Shown here one piece after another: positions 13,746 to 28,200 of a DNA stretch of 64,000 bases. The first letter of the stretch is position 1; each line of letters begins with the position of its first letter. The position numbers were made by a program, and so were the translations under genes. The notes beneath the pieces were generated by a model. The model was not told the origin of the DNA, made no database searches, and saw nothing but the letters and a program-made list of their open reading frames with translations. The stretch comes from Wuchereria bancrofti (Eukaryota > Nematoda > Chromadorea > Rhabditida > Onchocercidae): contig SSBO01000007.1 of NCBI GenBank assembly GCA_005281725.1, positions 1,246,402 through 1,310,401 of the forward strand. The letters run 5' to 3'.

Positions 13746-15302
13746 CTACAATGAATAAACAAAATGACCAGTTTGTTTGGTTTTATCCCATTTATATCCC
13801 AATTCATTAATATTCCACAATATGCAAATTAGCGCGTAACTCCCAGAAGTTTTAATAAACAAAATGGTTACTTCGTTTTTGAAGAATTTGAATTCAAAAT
13901 TGATCGTACGATGATGCTTGCTGTTTGACTGCTCTAGGAAATAATCTTTCAGAATAAAAGTTTTCCTTGCACATTCGGAACTAAAGAAGGTTAATAATTC
14001 CTTTCCCTGATCTCGGGGAGATTCGTTTGATGTATATGTTCATAGTGTGAGATAACGCAGGAATATAATTCCTTTATTAACAGAAACAAAAGTATAATAA
14101 ATTTTGTAAAGGAGAATTAAAATACAAGTAGTGGAAATCCTTAGATAAGTTGAATCCTACCCTTGTGTATTTACAAAACGTATAATTAAGGTGGAAGTGG
14201 TCATGATGAAACCTTTGCTAAATTTCAAAGATCATCATACAGTAATGTAAACAAAAAAAAAGGGGGAGGGGGTGGNNNGGGGGGGGAGAGGTAATTTAAT
14301 GCGATAAACATCAGATTGGAAATATGTGAGTTCAAACATTTGCATATAATTTTGCAAAGGGATCATCGGACATATTTTTTATAATATTTTAGGGTTTCGC
14401 AATATTAGAAATTCGCGACAGCTGTTGAATACAATGTGATATGTACCCATAAACAATCCCATCTGCTAAATAATGGAAAATCAACTTTGTGGACTTACAA
14501 TCAAATATCAGTGATTGAGTTATTTAGTTTAGCTTAGTTGATCAAGTTTAATTTGTCGGAATCAATTTGAAAAGCCAGTTTAGATGCGAGTAATCACTGA
14601 AGAAAAACCAAACAAAAGAGAAGATGCAAGTTCTAAGAATTGAATCATAGGGATTTGAAGTCAATCAAACCGAGCTTGTCACGGTAACACAGACAATGTG
14701 GTTTCTATATGTGACGGCTTAATTTTTAGAAAAATATTGGAGAGTGCCAAACAAATTTTTTTAGAAAAAAAGAAGTAGTGGAGAGTGGTGAACATTTGTG
14801 AAAGGCAGTGCGAAGGGATATTGAGAGGAATGCTAGGTAGTGAATACTTATAGCGGTAGTGATTGAGAGAGTACTCGATGTTAACGAGAAATTTTATTAA
14901 TGTATTTGTTTGGTAAATGAGAAAAGTATACAGATGCAAGTATGCGAAGTTTGTTAATTCAAGTGATGAAAGTATCATTCGTTTATGTTTTTGCTAACTA
15001 ACTGATTACTTCACTTTTCATATTAAATGACTGGAGTTGTGTGAGCAATAATCATTTACCTCATTTATATATCAAATGATGCAGTTTATCGATGTCTTTA
15101 GCAACAAGTGGTAATATGCTGTGGTCTGACTATCTTCCGCTGTATGAAAAAATAAATGAATTTTCAACGCTCTGAAAAATATAGTAGGACACTGTGAAAT
15201 ATAAAATTTGTCTTAGATTATTTTCAATCAAAATCGATAGTTAAATAACTGGGTAAATGTCGGCGGTAGATATATTACCATACATCTTATATGGCTTTTA
15301 GG
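13746..15302. promoter_or_regulatory. Divergent intergenic region between membrane-protein gene and DMAP1
   Basis: The two flanking genes point away from each other, so both promoters should lie in this 1.56 kb, or in the 5' exons it may hold. I see no defined TATA or initiator element. It includes the G-run with Ns at 14262-14290. The minus-strand reading frame at 14679-14978 has no splice support and I do not call it. Confidence 0.5.
14262..14290 (+). repeat. G-rich run with 3-base assembly gap
   Basis: Four or more runs of G, including a long one, interrupted by NNN at 14276-14278. It is by far the most G-rich spot in a roughly 70% AT window. The Ns mark unresolved sequence, so true length is unknown. 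The plus strand could form a G-quadruplex. Polymerase slippage in a G homopolymer explains the gap equally well. Confidence 0.85.
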
Positions 15303-18300
15303 ATGAATACAGCGGATGCGCAGGACATCCTTGGCTTAAGCAGTAATACAGGAAAGGACGATAGCTTAATTCCAGCTGGTGGTTTAACAGATGTTGATCG
15401 GAAGGTTTTGTTTTATTATCGGACTGTTTGTTGATTGGCAGTTCAAGTGATTATATTTATAGTTTACATATTAAAATTCGACGAACACTGATCATTGAGT
15501 AGAAATGAATATTGATGTTTAAGTAGTAGTAGATTTGCATGAAACTTATATTCAGTTTAATATGTTGTATTTTCCACAAATTTCCAAATTGAAATAAAGG
15601 ACAAATCATCGCCAGCTATTGAAATTTCAACTTCCATTCGAGGAATTTAACTTGATTCGTAAATGCTCGTTACAGCATAAGAAATCACACCGTAGCGATG
15701 CATATTTCAAGCGACCAGAAGGTATGCATCGTGAATTGTACAATTTGTTGGATCGAGAACGGAATTTTGCGGCTCTTATGCCGACAACTACTAAAAACAC
15801 CGGCTACTGTCATCAGAAAGCTCGAGTAGGATTTTCAAATAAAAAGGAAGTTTTTTGTAAAAGATTTAGGTTTTTTAGTGAATTTATTCCTTAGATGCAT
15901 GTATTTTGAGTTGACCTTTGTCGTGTGATTTTTTTTTTTTTTTTTTTGTTTGATATATAATGTTTTAATTGTAGATGAATGTTATAATGTTATAAATTTC
16001 GATTAATTTGTGTAATGATTTTTTGTGTAAGATTGGTATGAAGCGTGTCCGACCATGGGAATGGACTCCGTTTGAAAATGCTGCTCGTACCGATGGCTTG
16101 AAATTAAATCATTGGAAACGGGCGGATAAATTGGATGATGTTTACCCATTTGCTAGATTCAACAAGGTGTATTATTTTTCTCTGTAAATTTATTCTACGA
16201 TGCCTCTTTATCAGTTTGTGGGACACACAGGCATACATCACCTGGCCATTTTCTGGTTGTTATTCACACAAGCATACATCACTTGATTTCTCAATGTAGA
16301 ATAACAAACAAGCCTTTGTGATTGCTGGTGTTTCACTGGCAATATTTAAATTTTCTAGAATATGGTTTTGTAAGGGTTTTTCTAACAACTGTTTAACTCT
16401 AAGGTTTATGATTTTTTTAGCTTCTATTTATATCGCTTTTGTTGAATATTTTTATACTGTAATGCTTAATTTTTGTCCAGTTTAACATTCTGAATTGTAC
16501 ATTGTCTTGAGTTTATTTTATATTCGTTATTTATAAGAATGTGGTATTTGACGAAATTCATAATATAGCTTATTGTAAAGATTTAGGTTATCAATGTTCC
16601 AACATTCACGGATGGTGAATATGACAAATGTTTAAATTCTGCAAAATGGAGCAAAAGGGATACCCGCCATCTATTCGATCTTTGTCGACGTTTTGATTTA
16701 AGGTCTGAAGCTAAGCTGATTGTGGCTGAAATCAAATTCAATAAAGTTCTGTTTAGAAGCACTCTGACAGTGATCTCTTGTTAATGTCAAAGTTTTTGCA
16801 GGTGGGTAATTATTGTAGACAGGTGGGAAGGTTCAACTCGTCGTACCATGGAAGAAATGAAGGAACGGTTTTATAATGCAATAAATGAACTGCACGCACT
16901 GAGAAATGAAACTGCAGATGCGCTATATTATGATGCGGAACATGAAAAAAGGCGGAAAGAACAACTGATAAAACAGTGGAATCGTACAGAACAGCAGGTA
17001 ACTTTTCATACTCTTGTTTTAGAAGTACGACCTAAAATGTCGAAGTTCTGACTTCAAGACAGAAACTATATTGGAAATTTTGCGTGTTTTTCTGTGTACT
17101 TAAATTGATGAAATGTTACTGTCGACACATTTTGAAAGTGTTTTTAGATCGAAGAAGAGGAAATATTGATTGCTGAGTTAAAGAAAATTGAGGTACGTAA
17201 ACGGGAGCGTGAAAGGAAAGCTCAAGACCTCCAAAAATTAATCACTGCAGGTGAAAGAACACCTGCATCGCCATCCACTTCGTAAGTATTATTTGTAAAA
17301 TCCTTTGAATTCCATTTAATTTCTCAATGTGAACTGCCGTGTTGAACTTCACTTTTTTTTTTACTTTTTCTACATCTTTGTCACCTCTCCTCTTCTTTGT
17401 CTTCAATTTTCTCTTTATTATTGTAATTGTTATTCTGCATCGGTATTGCAGTGAATTTTGACGAATTTATTTTAGTTTGTTATATCTGATTTTGTTTGGG
17501 ATATGTAGTTGCTAAAATTTTGTAATTTCGTTAGTAAGTTTAAGGCGATAGAATGAGAAGAGGATGAAAAGTATAAATACGAGTCAAAAATGAAATTGTG
17601 AACTGGTAACCAGTAAAGAATTAATGAATAGGAGCAGACAAAAAAAATTAGATTTGCATCGTAAACATTAAAATTGGATTTGCATCGTAAACATTTCTGG
17701 TTTATTATTTGAATTTTCTTTTGCAGTACTGTATCTGTTGTTCCCAGCTCTAATATGAAAAAGTCTCACAAGTCTCGACTGCTCAAGACTTCGTCTATAT
17801 CAAGTCCTTCCATTAGTGCATCATTTATACAGGTAACAATTTTTTTTTTGTTTTTTACAATAATTCTGCGGTACGATTCCTAATTACCGAAATAAAAGTG
17901 TAGAACCGAATGAATGATATTTTAGGATCACTCAAATCTACGATTTCCGGAATTCCGAAGCGCTGGTGCACATTTGAGGAGCCAAGAAATGAAATTACCA
18001 ACTAATATAGGACAGAAAAAATTGAAAAATATTGAAACTGTTATTGAAAAGCTCAAACTTGGTAACTTTATCTTCATTTTTTGGTGTTATTGTTATTTTG
18101 ATAGTTATTTTTGATGATTCCATAATTAAGCTTACTTTTTTCTCAAATCTGTGTCATCCTTTTCAAGGAAAACTAGAATCACTGAGTTTCATCAAAATCT
18201 GATCAAACGAGAAAACAGTAGTGTATTAAACAAGTTTCTATACTTTTTAAAGATTTGGTGCCATTCGGAGTGGCGGATATCGTGAAAGGTTATAACGAAT

Positions 18301-19203
18301 TTCGAGCTCGTATTGTGCTCCTGCAAGAACTGAAGCATTCATTGCATTCAGCTGAATTTGAATTAGAGTCACTAAGAACACGTTATAATGCTTTAACTGG
18401 AAAGGTTAACTTACTATTTGTTTTGTTGCTAATATTCAGTGCAAGTGGTTTAAACCGGAACTTGGATTTCACTGTATTATGAATATGACATGGATAAGCT
18501 AGAACAATAAATTTCAACAGATCAGCAACTAATGAAAAAATGAAGCATGGATTAGTAGGAAAATAATCTCTTTTATTCTAGACCATTGCTGATTTCTTTT
18601 GATTGAATGAGTGGAGGTTTTAGTCAAAAATTCATGTCTAGAAGTTGGAATTTATTTGTCACTTTATAGACTTTCGATATTGAGCCCAGAATGAGGGTAC
18701 GAACAGCAAGTGAATCAAGTGTTACGGATGCACCACAATTAGGCACTGAGGGAGCACCAACGACGAGCCGAACAATCACTGATATGATTGAATTGACCAC
18801 TTCCTTACCGCAGACGGTATTATTATATTACTTTATTTTTCTCAAAAATCAGTGATTTCACTGTAGTTTTCTTTCTCTATTATATTTTGAAAACATATTC
18901 TTTTTACTCTTTTCTTTATAAGATCAAAATGTCATGAATTTTAAGCCTACATTTAATATTTAATCCGGATAATTTCATCTTACTGCCAGCAAAGACATAT
19001 ACTAAATCTAAAATTCGAAAAAAAAATCACGAAAACTAATAAATAATGTGATATGATATAAAAGAAATACAAAACAATTTTTGTTTTCCCACTTTATTTT
19101 TTCTTTATTAGCAATTCCGCCTTTACAGATGAGGAAACGCAAAGCGCCATCTTCATCAACTTCTCCATCGCCAGTCGATAACCGAAGGCTTCGGAAATCC
19201 TGA
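15303..19203 (+). CDS. DMAP1: DNMT1-associated protein 1 (DMAP1/SWC4 family; nematode ekl-4 type)
   Basis: A subunit of the NuA4/TIP60 acetyltransferase and SWR1/SRCAP H2A.Z-exchange complexes, acting in the nucleus. Exons: 15303-15404, 15676-15825, 16032-16166, 16587-16702, 16802-16997, 17148-17281, 17727-17832, 17926-18061, 18253-18404, 18670-18816, 19129-19203. All phases agree, giving 482 aa against 467 in human. The family motif FKRPEGMHRELYNLL is at about residues 43-57 and KRVRPWEWTPF at about 88-98. The SANT/Myb-like segment (KWSKRDTRHLFDLCRRFDLR, then WVIIVDRW) spans about 148-177. A charged coiled coil (IEEEEILIAELKKIE onward) covers about 234-265, and the conserved DMAP1 block FPEFRSAGAHLRSQ about 319-332. 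A second helical region follows at 360-409. The tail is basic (MRKRKAP to RRLRKS), a likely nuclear signal. The start ATG lies 2 bases after T4AG, so a trans-spliced leader could be added there; this is inferred. It is unlikely to be anything else. Confidence 0.95.
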
Positions 19204-22200
19204 AAAACTTAGTAGATTTCAGAAATTACATGATTTGTATATTGTATTTGAGCTAGTTGGAAGAGTCGTGAATTGAACTGTGCAATTTTTTTTTTTTGTT
19301 TTGTATTTTATGTCTTTAGATTAATGTGATTAATTAAAATTCATGACTAATTCAGATTCATCAAAAACTGGTAAAGGACTTGAAATGATGAGAAAGAGAC
19401 TTACACATAGCAAGGAATTTTGACTAACTGTTTTGATTGATGTATTTTGCTTCGCTGACATATGTGGAATTTGTGTTTTTAATTAATTTGCAATACTTCG
19501 TGTGCATTCGGTTCATTCAGTATTGTAAATGACTGTAAGCGAGATTTGGCAGATTGAATAATAGGGTGTTGAGAAGATTAGTTTTCTAGAAGAATTTTTG
19601 GTAGACAGTTAGTGGCTTACAGACTTTCGGCGAAGTTGTTAACTTTTTAGCACGCTGTCGATATCAAAAAACCTGAGATGTTCACTGTTCAACATTTTGA
19701 TGTAAAAGTTGCAAAATTCGCACATTGGGCTTGAAAAGATTTCCAGAAACTATTAATTTAAAAGAAAAAAGAAATATGCTAAAACAAAATGAACAGTTTT
19801 GCAGTCATCATGAGGAGAGAGAGAGATAGAATTGACTTCCAAATATTTCATCATGGAGTTCCATCCATTTGCAATAGTCAAACTGTATCCGATTTTTCGC
19901 GTCAACTTTGGAGGCCAGATTTCTAAAGATCTGAACATTCGTCTCAATGAAAACCAGTAATCAACGTCTCATGACAACCATTTCGGATATTTCAATATAA
20001 GGAACTGATAAAAAGGGCCTTTACAAAGCCTTTCGTTCTGATCAATGAATATGAAGTTTGAGGAAAAAGCGATTGAGCAGTCTATTATTTTTTTAACCAT
20101 TTAGTTTGTTTTGCAAAAGAACATTACATTTCAAAGCATATTTTTGCACTTGAAATGCTATATTTCTAGAAAACATATTTATCTTCGCTGTTTATGATTG
20201 TTTGAAGTTTCATTTCTGTTCAACATACCTTACCCTTATCTCTTATCTCTTACACTCTCATTTATTCTTCCATTTCATAACAACAATAATTGTGGCAATT
20301 GTTTCCATACTATGTGCTATTAATATTACAATTCATCAAAATAATCTCTCCATCATACTTCTCCACCTATGTTCTTTATTTTTATCCTTTTCTTGTATTA
20401 ATTTTAAATTTTGAATTTTAAAGTAAAACTACAACTGTTTTGTTCTATTACTATTTTTTTATCTTCTATTTATTTATTTATTTATTTGATTTTACCTCCT
20501 AAAGTTTGATTTCAAAAAAAGAAAAAGTGACAAAATAATGAATCAAGCATTTCAATTTTATTCTTTTCCTGTATTAATTTAAGTTTTGAACTTTAAATAT
20601 TTTCTTTTTTTAAATAAAGCATATTTTCTTCTTTCTTTTTTTGCTCCAAGCAATCCTCTCGTAAAATGAACGTCAAATTTTATTTATGATGCTTGATAAT
20701 GCTTGGGGTGAAAAAATGCTCATCGAAATTCTAAAAATACTGAATTGCAGCATGTAATGATGTTGGTCAATTTTTATGATGACAGACATAGCTATCACAA
20801 TAGTATCATGTTTAATTACTATAAGAGCATTGTAGATTTACTAACAATTTGTAAATGAAATTATTATTTTGATAATTTTGACAATGACTGGAATCATGCA
20901 AACACTATGCTATTATCAGTCAGTAAAAGATTTGACAAGAAATTTGGCGTATTTTTAATTTGTATTAGATAAGAAGTATGACATATTTATGATTTTTGGT
21001 CAAATAAAAAGCTATTTTGCATTCGCATTAGCATCATTAATATCATTTGCCTTGAAAAACAATGATAAGCCTCATGATAAGGAAAACTAATGAGATGAAA
21101 ACTGATAATACATAGTAAGAATCAAAAATTCGTTTCTTAATTCGTTGCGCTTTTCAAATCATTTATCTAACCTACAAACATTAATTAATATTACATATTA
21201 CAATCCTCATTTTCTGTCATTTTATTTTATTCAATTCGAAACAAAATCATATCATTTGGTAATTTCCATAACTGATATAGGTGCTCTATCAGTTATAAAA
21301 TGGATATACCGAATACTATTCAGTGCACATATGTTTCCTCTTCCATTCTGGATGAATGCTTGCCAGTTATCCTGAATTATTACTTGAAGTGACAACTAAT
21401 CATTTCTTCATTTCTCTCTTCTACCTTTTCTCATCTGCAACTTATCACAACAATAAATATTATGGAAAGCACACAAGTCTTCTAGATGATTGACTTTATT
21501 TATTCCTACTTTTAACATCAATAAATATTGGATGAGTTGGAGAGTTAACTGCCATTTAATTGTTTAATTAAGTTGGAACTAGTTTTGCAAATATTAGGAT
21601 TACGAAAAAGGTAAAGTTTAAGTTAATCACCTGATTTAACTTTGTTGTTATTTACATTCTTCGTTCTTTGTAAAAACTCTTTCCGATTTCTATCATTTCT
21701 ATCCGATCATCATTAATATATCTTGCGCCTTATTAATAATTTTTATTATTTCAACAGTTAGTTAATGATATGGTTGTTTAATTAAGTGCATAGTATAAAA
21801 ATGTCACTTCTCTTTAATGGATCATTTTCATTATTTACCTTTTTTAATATAACAGTCTTATCGTTATCTCTGCTCAATCAATAATATATTGGCTTCTTTG
21901 TAATAAATATCGAATTTTTCATTTTGATTGCATCTGTTAAATTTGATGGATTAATTTAAATCTCTAAACACAAAATTATTTCAACTTAATCTGTTTTTGT
22001 TTCAATAATTGCTTTAGCATTAAGTAATTGGATAAAATTTTATTGGCGTTATAAGATTTAATTAAACATTTCATACGAAAGATAATTGCAATATACGAAC
22101 TATAATCACTATAACCACTGTAGTAAATTTATGATACATAACAGTTGTTTAAAACAACAAAATGACGATATTATAACCATTTATAAAAAAAATAATAAAA

Positions 22201-25200
22201 ACTATAATCACGATAATCACTAATAATAACTCATAACGATAATTATAATACATATAATTTGTCTAATGGTATGTTGCAACATTAATAAAATGAAAGTTAG
22301 ATTTTTTGATTGAAATTTATCAAACCTGAAAAGTATCCGAAGAAGTGTTTGCTTCATGCGCAATTTAATCGAAATACACTAGCAAAACCGGTTTTTGGCT
22401 ATAGTGGGAAGCCATTATACATAGCAAAGCACAACCAACAAATATATTTTCGAAAATTTGGGTAACAAAAAAAGAGGTTAGAAAATGGATAGAAAAAAAC
22501 ATTTAATTCTGCCGATAGCAAGAAAGAAAGGAAAAAATGAAACATTTTGAAATGATTGGTAATCTTAACTAAATTCAAAAGTTTAATTTTAGGATTATTG
22601 AAGTTTATTCATCACTTTATCGTTTTCATGTTGCCAAATTGAATTTGAAACTTCAATTTTGACTTTTAATCTAGACCCAAGTAATATTTTCCGCTTTAAT
22701 TCATTTTGCTGTTTATTTCGAAATTTCGATGCACGTGACATTTTTTGAAAATATGATTTGTTTGAGAAATTAGTGATACAAATGAAGTGTAATTGTTCGC
22801 TTTAAGTACGCTTACTCATTCTTCTTGCATAGAGCATTTTGAAATGCATAAAGTTCAATGATAGTTTATTTTGATATTCAAATATTGACAATAGTTTAAC
22901 AAAATACTTCCATGTCCGATTCTATTTAATTTCACACATATTTCTCCCATTTCCCTCTTATCACCACTTACACTATTTTCCTATTTTGCGCTTCCATTTG
23001 ATCGATGCCTCCATTTCAGTGTTTGCAATAAATAAAACTGTAAAAATTGCATGATAGAAAGGACACATGACACATGCATTTTGCTGTGAGTTCATTTTTA
23101 ATTTTACTCTATGATACTTTAATCTTGGACCTATGCTTACTTCACTTCATTTTGTTTTTTTTTTTCCTTAATTCAATCCAGTAGCGATATGAGCGTTTCC
23201 CATCTTATAAAAATGTAGTCGGCAGTCTCCATGCACATCTGTTGTTTATTTTCAGAATTTTAATCCATTCAGAATCATCAAAAGCAGAATGCAATATGTA
23301 AATCATTTCTTGGCTTTGTTTCATCTTTTATAGAAAATTATTGAAGTGTAAAAGATTTGCATGCGAATTACTTTGATAATATTCTTATGCTCTAATTACT
23401 CATAAACTTCAATCACTTATCTTCAAGTAGCACTTTTCTTCTCATCATGTCTCTTCCTATTAAACTTCTAATTTACAAAATGACGAACTGAATAGATTTG
23501 TTAAATGTTTAAGCGAATCGTATATAATACTATTGTGAGTTATTCTAGGCCAATAATATAAGTGCAAGATTTTGAAGCTTAGCAATAAATATAGTAGTTG
23601 TCGTGAAAAATTCCACGAATTTATCAATCGTCTATTTTAAACTGTTACTATTAATGGACTTTAGTAAAATGCCATTATATTTCATCGGTTTAAATTTTCA
23701 TTCCATTGAAATTTTTTGATTTAAAAAACCTTATCAATTCGTTAATTGGCATATTTTTCATGCTCTTATTGTGCTATGATTTCCAATCTTTCTGAGAATT
23801 TCATTATTCTATTTTATTTCCACTTTCAACAAAATGATTTTTTTACTGATGTAAAATGAAAAAATAAAATCATTAGGCTGATTATGAGAAATGTACCCAA
23901 AAATACTTGTCTTGATTGTTGGGGACAAAATAAGCAATATTGAAGTGGTCTAGGAAAATATAGTCATAATAAAGAAAAAATAATGGGTGAAGGCTAGCAA
24001 AATTGAATTCTACTTCAATAGCTTTCTTCAAATTTCTATGGAAACGAATTTTCAAAAATTATCAAACAGAAAAAAAAAACAAGAAAGGAGAAAAAAATAA
24101 ATTTACCTTTGAAATAAAGTACTTTGTGATATTATTCAATAATTTTCTTTACTATTGCTATTACTACTTGTTTATATTTTTTCATTAAAACTTGCTCCTT
24201 TTTCAATCTTCCTACATTGCAATAAGAAATTTCAAGTAAGCTAATTACATATTCTCTTCTGTTAGTTTTCCTATGCTACGAAAAATACTAAAGTGCCCAG
24301 AGAAAGCTTATTGATGTTAGCAAAAAGTGGGAAATATTTTGTAGCATGCAAATTTATTTGCTATTTGCTGCATTTTTATATCATTCCTTTTCTTATCATT
24401 TCTATCAGAATGAATTTTATAGCATATTTAATTTAAATGATGTAATCACTGTGACAAATATGCTACTATTTCAACTTTCCTTACAGCGTGCGATTGAAAA
24501 TTATTGTTTAGTTAATAATTATTTTATTTAGTTATTAATTATTTGAAGATTTATTATTTTATTGGATTAGAAGGAATTCCGTAAGTTTGAAACATTTAAT
24601 TGTGAATGTTAAAACATTAAAAAGTATCGTGGAATTATTGCTAAAATGATACCTCGACAATTTTTAAACTAAGTTTAAAACAACACTTTAGTACGATTAA
24701 TTGTTAATTTCATTGTAGCAATTTTTAGCTAAATTCAAACTATAAAATTGTGTTCATTTTTTTTTCGTAAAACAATGAAATATTTCAAAAAAGTTTAGAG
24801 ACTTGCATTAATTGTAAATAACAATAAAATGTTAAATTTCTACCAAATAATTATAATTTGAAAAAAAAAACACTTTTTTAAATGTAGAAAAATAACATTT
24901 TGTTTTATCCATGAAGAAATCCGGAAATAATGAACAAACGGATGCAGAATGGAATAGATAGATAATTAGAATATAAATAGCATTGCTAATAACGTAATTC
25001 CTGCTTCCAACATTTGTTGCAGTAAAATGAAACTTGTTGCCAATATATTTTTGAAATAAAGAATGATGTTCCAACAATAAAAGACCAATTTCTTTATATT
25101 TGAGGTTTTTCATTCTTTAAAAAAAAAATTAAAAAATTTTTCTTTTAAAATTATAGTTTTGCTATAAAATATTACTAAGTGAATATGTACGTATAACATT

Positions 25201-28200
25201 CAATATGACTTTTTCATTTTCCTTTTTCAAAAATAATAAAAATTTTTCATCCAACTTTTTTAATCCAATTTCGATGTCTTTTTTTGAATGAATAGTCTGA
25301 ATACAATGAAAATGCATGCATATGAAAATCTAATCCTTTTTTGGAGAAAAAAGGAAATTTAATCTTTTAAGCCTACATCATTTTGTTTGAATGATTCTGC
25401 ATATATACTATTTTAAAGTAATAAGCAATTCTGTTTTATTCCATTCAATTTTTTTTAAAGTAGGATTCATGATTTTACTTTAAAGTCACTTAAAAATTTT
25501 CAATTTTAAAGTTTATGATTATTTCATTTCATGTCAGAAATTGGAAAAACAAAGAAATGACAAATTTCTAACTTAAATTTTAATTTCTTTTTCTTAGCCT
25601 TTCAATTGTCAAAGCAATTTTGAGATTAATATTTGCTCTCATTTGTTTATTTAGCAATTTTCTCACTCGAAATTAACCAAAACATTTAACTATTGAGATT
25701 GGTATGCTTCTTTTAAGAGAACACAAATGTCATTTTAAATTGTTTGCAATTTTACTCTTTCTCTAATTACCTTTCTCTAATAATTTCTATTCTTTTCTAC
25801 AATAAAATATCTGGGAAATATTTTGTAGGAAGTATAAATATAATTACATAATTGTGAGTACTGCTTATGAGGATTTTAATTTATCCGAAGCTTTTCTAAT
25901 TCAAATATAAATTAATTTCGGTAATACATTTTAAGCATTTCATTTTTGTTTATAAAATGATTAAACTATGAATATTATTAAACTAATAGTTTTTGTTGGA
26001 AAAAAAGAAAATTTTTTTACAATCAAATTGCTTTATTCCAATGATGAAATCTTTTATTTCAATAGATTAAAAAGTACCAAAGTGTATTTAAATCACATAA
26101 TTATTTATTGTTTGTATTAGTGTGTTTTGTCTGTGTTCTTATTGTTTATTCTTTGGCATTAATTAAATTTTTTTTTCATTTTATTATTTAATGATGAAAT
26201 CTTTCTGTGTAATTACTCGTTCATTTTATCTTTGTATTTAATTAGTAAGAAAAGAAAACCAATTAATGTTGTAACTGATTAGCTAACAAATTCAGAAAGG
26301 ATTTTTTGTTTGTTAATTGATTCAAAATTTTTGTTTATTTCAATATTTGGATCTTATTTTGTGCATTAAACTTCTTCAAAACTTGTTTAATTTCTCTTCT
26401 GTCATTCACTTCCAACCATTTCCATCCGTTTATTTCTGCGAAAGTTGGCGCTTGTCATGCATGTCGCATGCGTTGACTACTGATTTCATTGTTGACTGAT
26501 TGAAAATTATGGTAGATGAAAATATAATTCTTTTTTTTTTAAATCATCAAAGCTTACCATTCATTATGTTTTAATCTTTCCTATTTTGTCAAACAAGTAT
26601 TATCAAAACTATACGTTTTATTTTTACTTTCATTGTAAGCTAATCGACATACTATTAAATCAACATACCATTTTTTTTTTTTGTTTATCATTTTAAAATC
26701 ATTTAATATTTTATGATACCTTTGACAATTATACACTATTCCCGAAATATTCATTATTTTCTTCTTTTAAAATTTAAATAATCCCGCGAATAACCACTGC
26801 ACCAAATATATAACAGAAAATTTTAGTGGTTGTATGTTAAGAAAGTGCTAAAATAGTAATGAATGAAGGAAATAGTCAGTGGATTTAAGCGCTTCGGAAA
26901 TTTCTCACATCGCATTACTTACTTAGAACTTTTCCTCTGGGATTATTACCAAAAGTCCTGAAATTTACATTTTCTCTCTCAATAAACTCTGTAAACCGTA
27001 GGAAATACTTGCATTCAACCAATATTATAAATTGTTTTTCCTAAAAGACCGATTTCTTCCATTTACGAATCATTTTGCTTATTTTTAACAAACTGTAGTA
27101 CTTATCCGTCTGTCACTCATCATTCTTTCTCTCTCTCCTTCCCTCTTTCTTTCTGTCCCTCTCTCTTCCATCAAATATTATCCGTCCTTCCTCATTATTT
27201 CTTTTACTCTTTCTTTTCCACTTTTTAGTTTCTATAATTAGATTTATCAGTTTAGTCTTATAATTTAATTCATATACAAGAGGGAAATATTAAAAAAAAA
27301 AAAAAAAAAACATGAAAAATGACAAAATAGAAAAAATAGTCAGTTTTTGAACATATTTTTCCACTTTTTTATTTCTATGAATTCAAATCAGCAAAAATTA
27401 TTGGAATCATCCAGAAGTTAAGCAAGACGTGCAGCGTGAAATGCAACGTGACATGCAAAATAAGTATGCCATTACATGAACTTTTGAAGTGAAATTTTCG
27501 ATGGCAATTATCAAATTATTCCGTTTAGTCAACATGTTAATATTGAAATTGTTTTCGATATTAAATTTAATACCACCCTTTCAAAATGATTTCTTGAATC
27601 AGTTGACAATAATATCAAATTTATTAAATTTCAAATTTTTATCAATTTTTCGATTACTCTAATTTTAAACGAAAATTACTCTTTTTCATGCAAGTATATT
27701 TCATTTATTTTTAAGTTCAAATGTTCTATCGAGCATCTGCCAGTCCTTATTAGACAATCTTGGCCATTTCTTTTTCTGTCCTTCTTATGTCCAATTACAC
27801 TAAGCAATTTTGGAACTATTCCCTTGAATTATAATTTAAATTTGAACATAATACAATGCCTTTTTATTTAGCAATATTTGATATCAAATGAAATGATTAA
27901 AGCCTTTTCATTTCAAAAATGACTCTAGAAATCTGATTTTTGTTTAATGTATCCTGACTCACAATTAAAATTAAGTAAAGTAATAGAAGAAATAAAATTC
28001 AACTAAACAAAAAAATTTGCACTAAACAAAAGAGTAACAATCTACAAATTATTGATTAAATAATTAAACTATTAAATAAATAAATAAACCAAAAAAGAAA
28101 GAAAGTAAATATAACTTGGAAATATTATAGAAACAGTTATAGAGTAAAGTGCAAATTTTTGAGCTTTTTTCGGATTAAACACAAATGCAAGTCACACATA

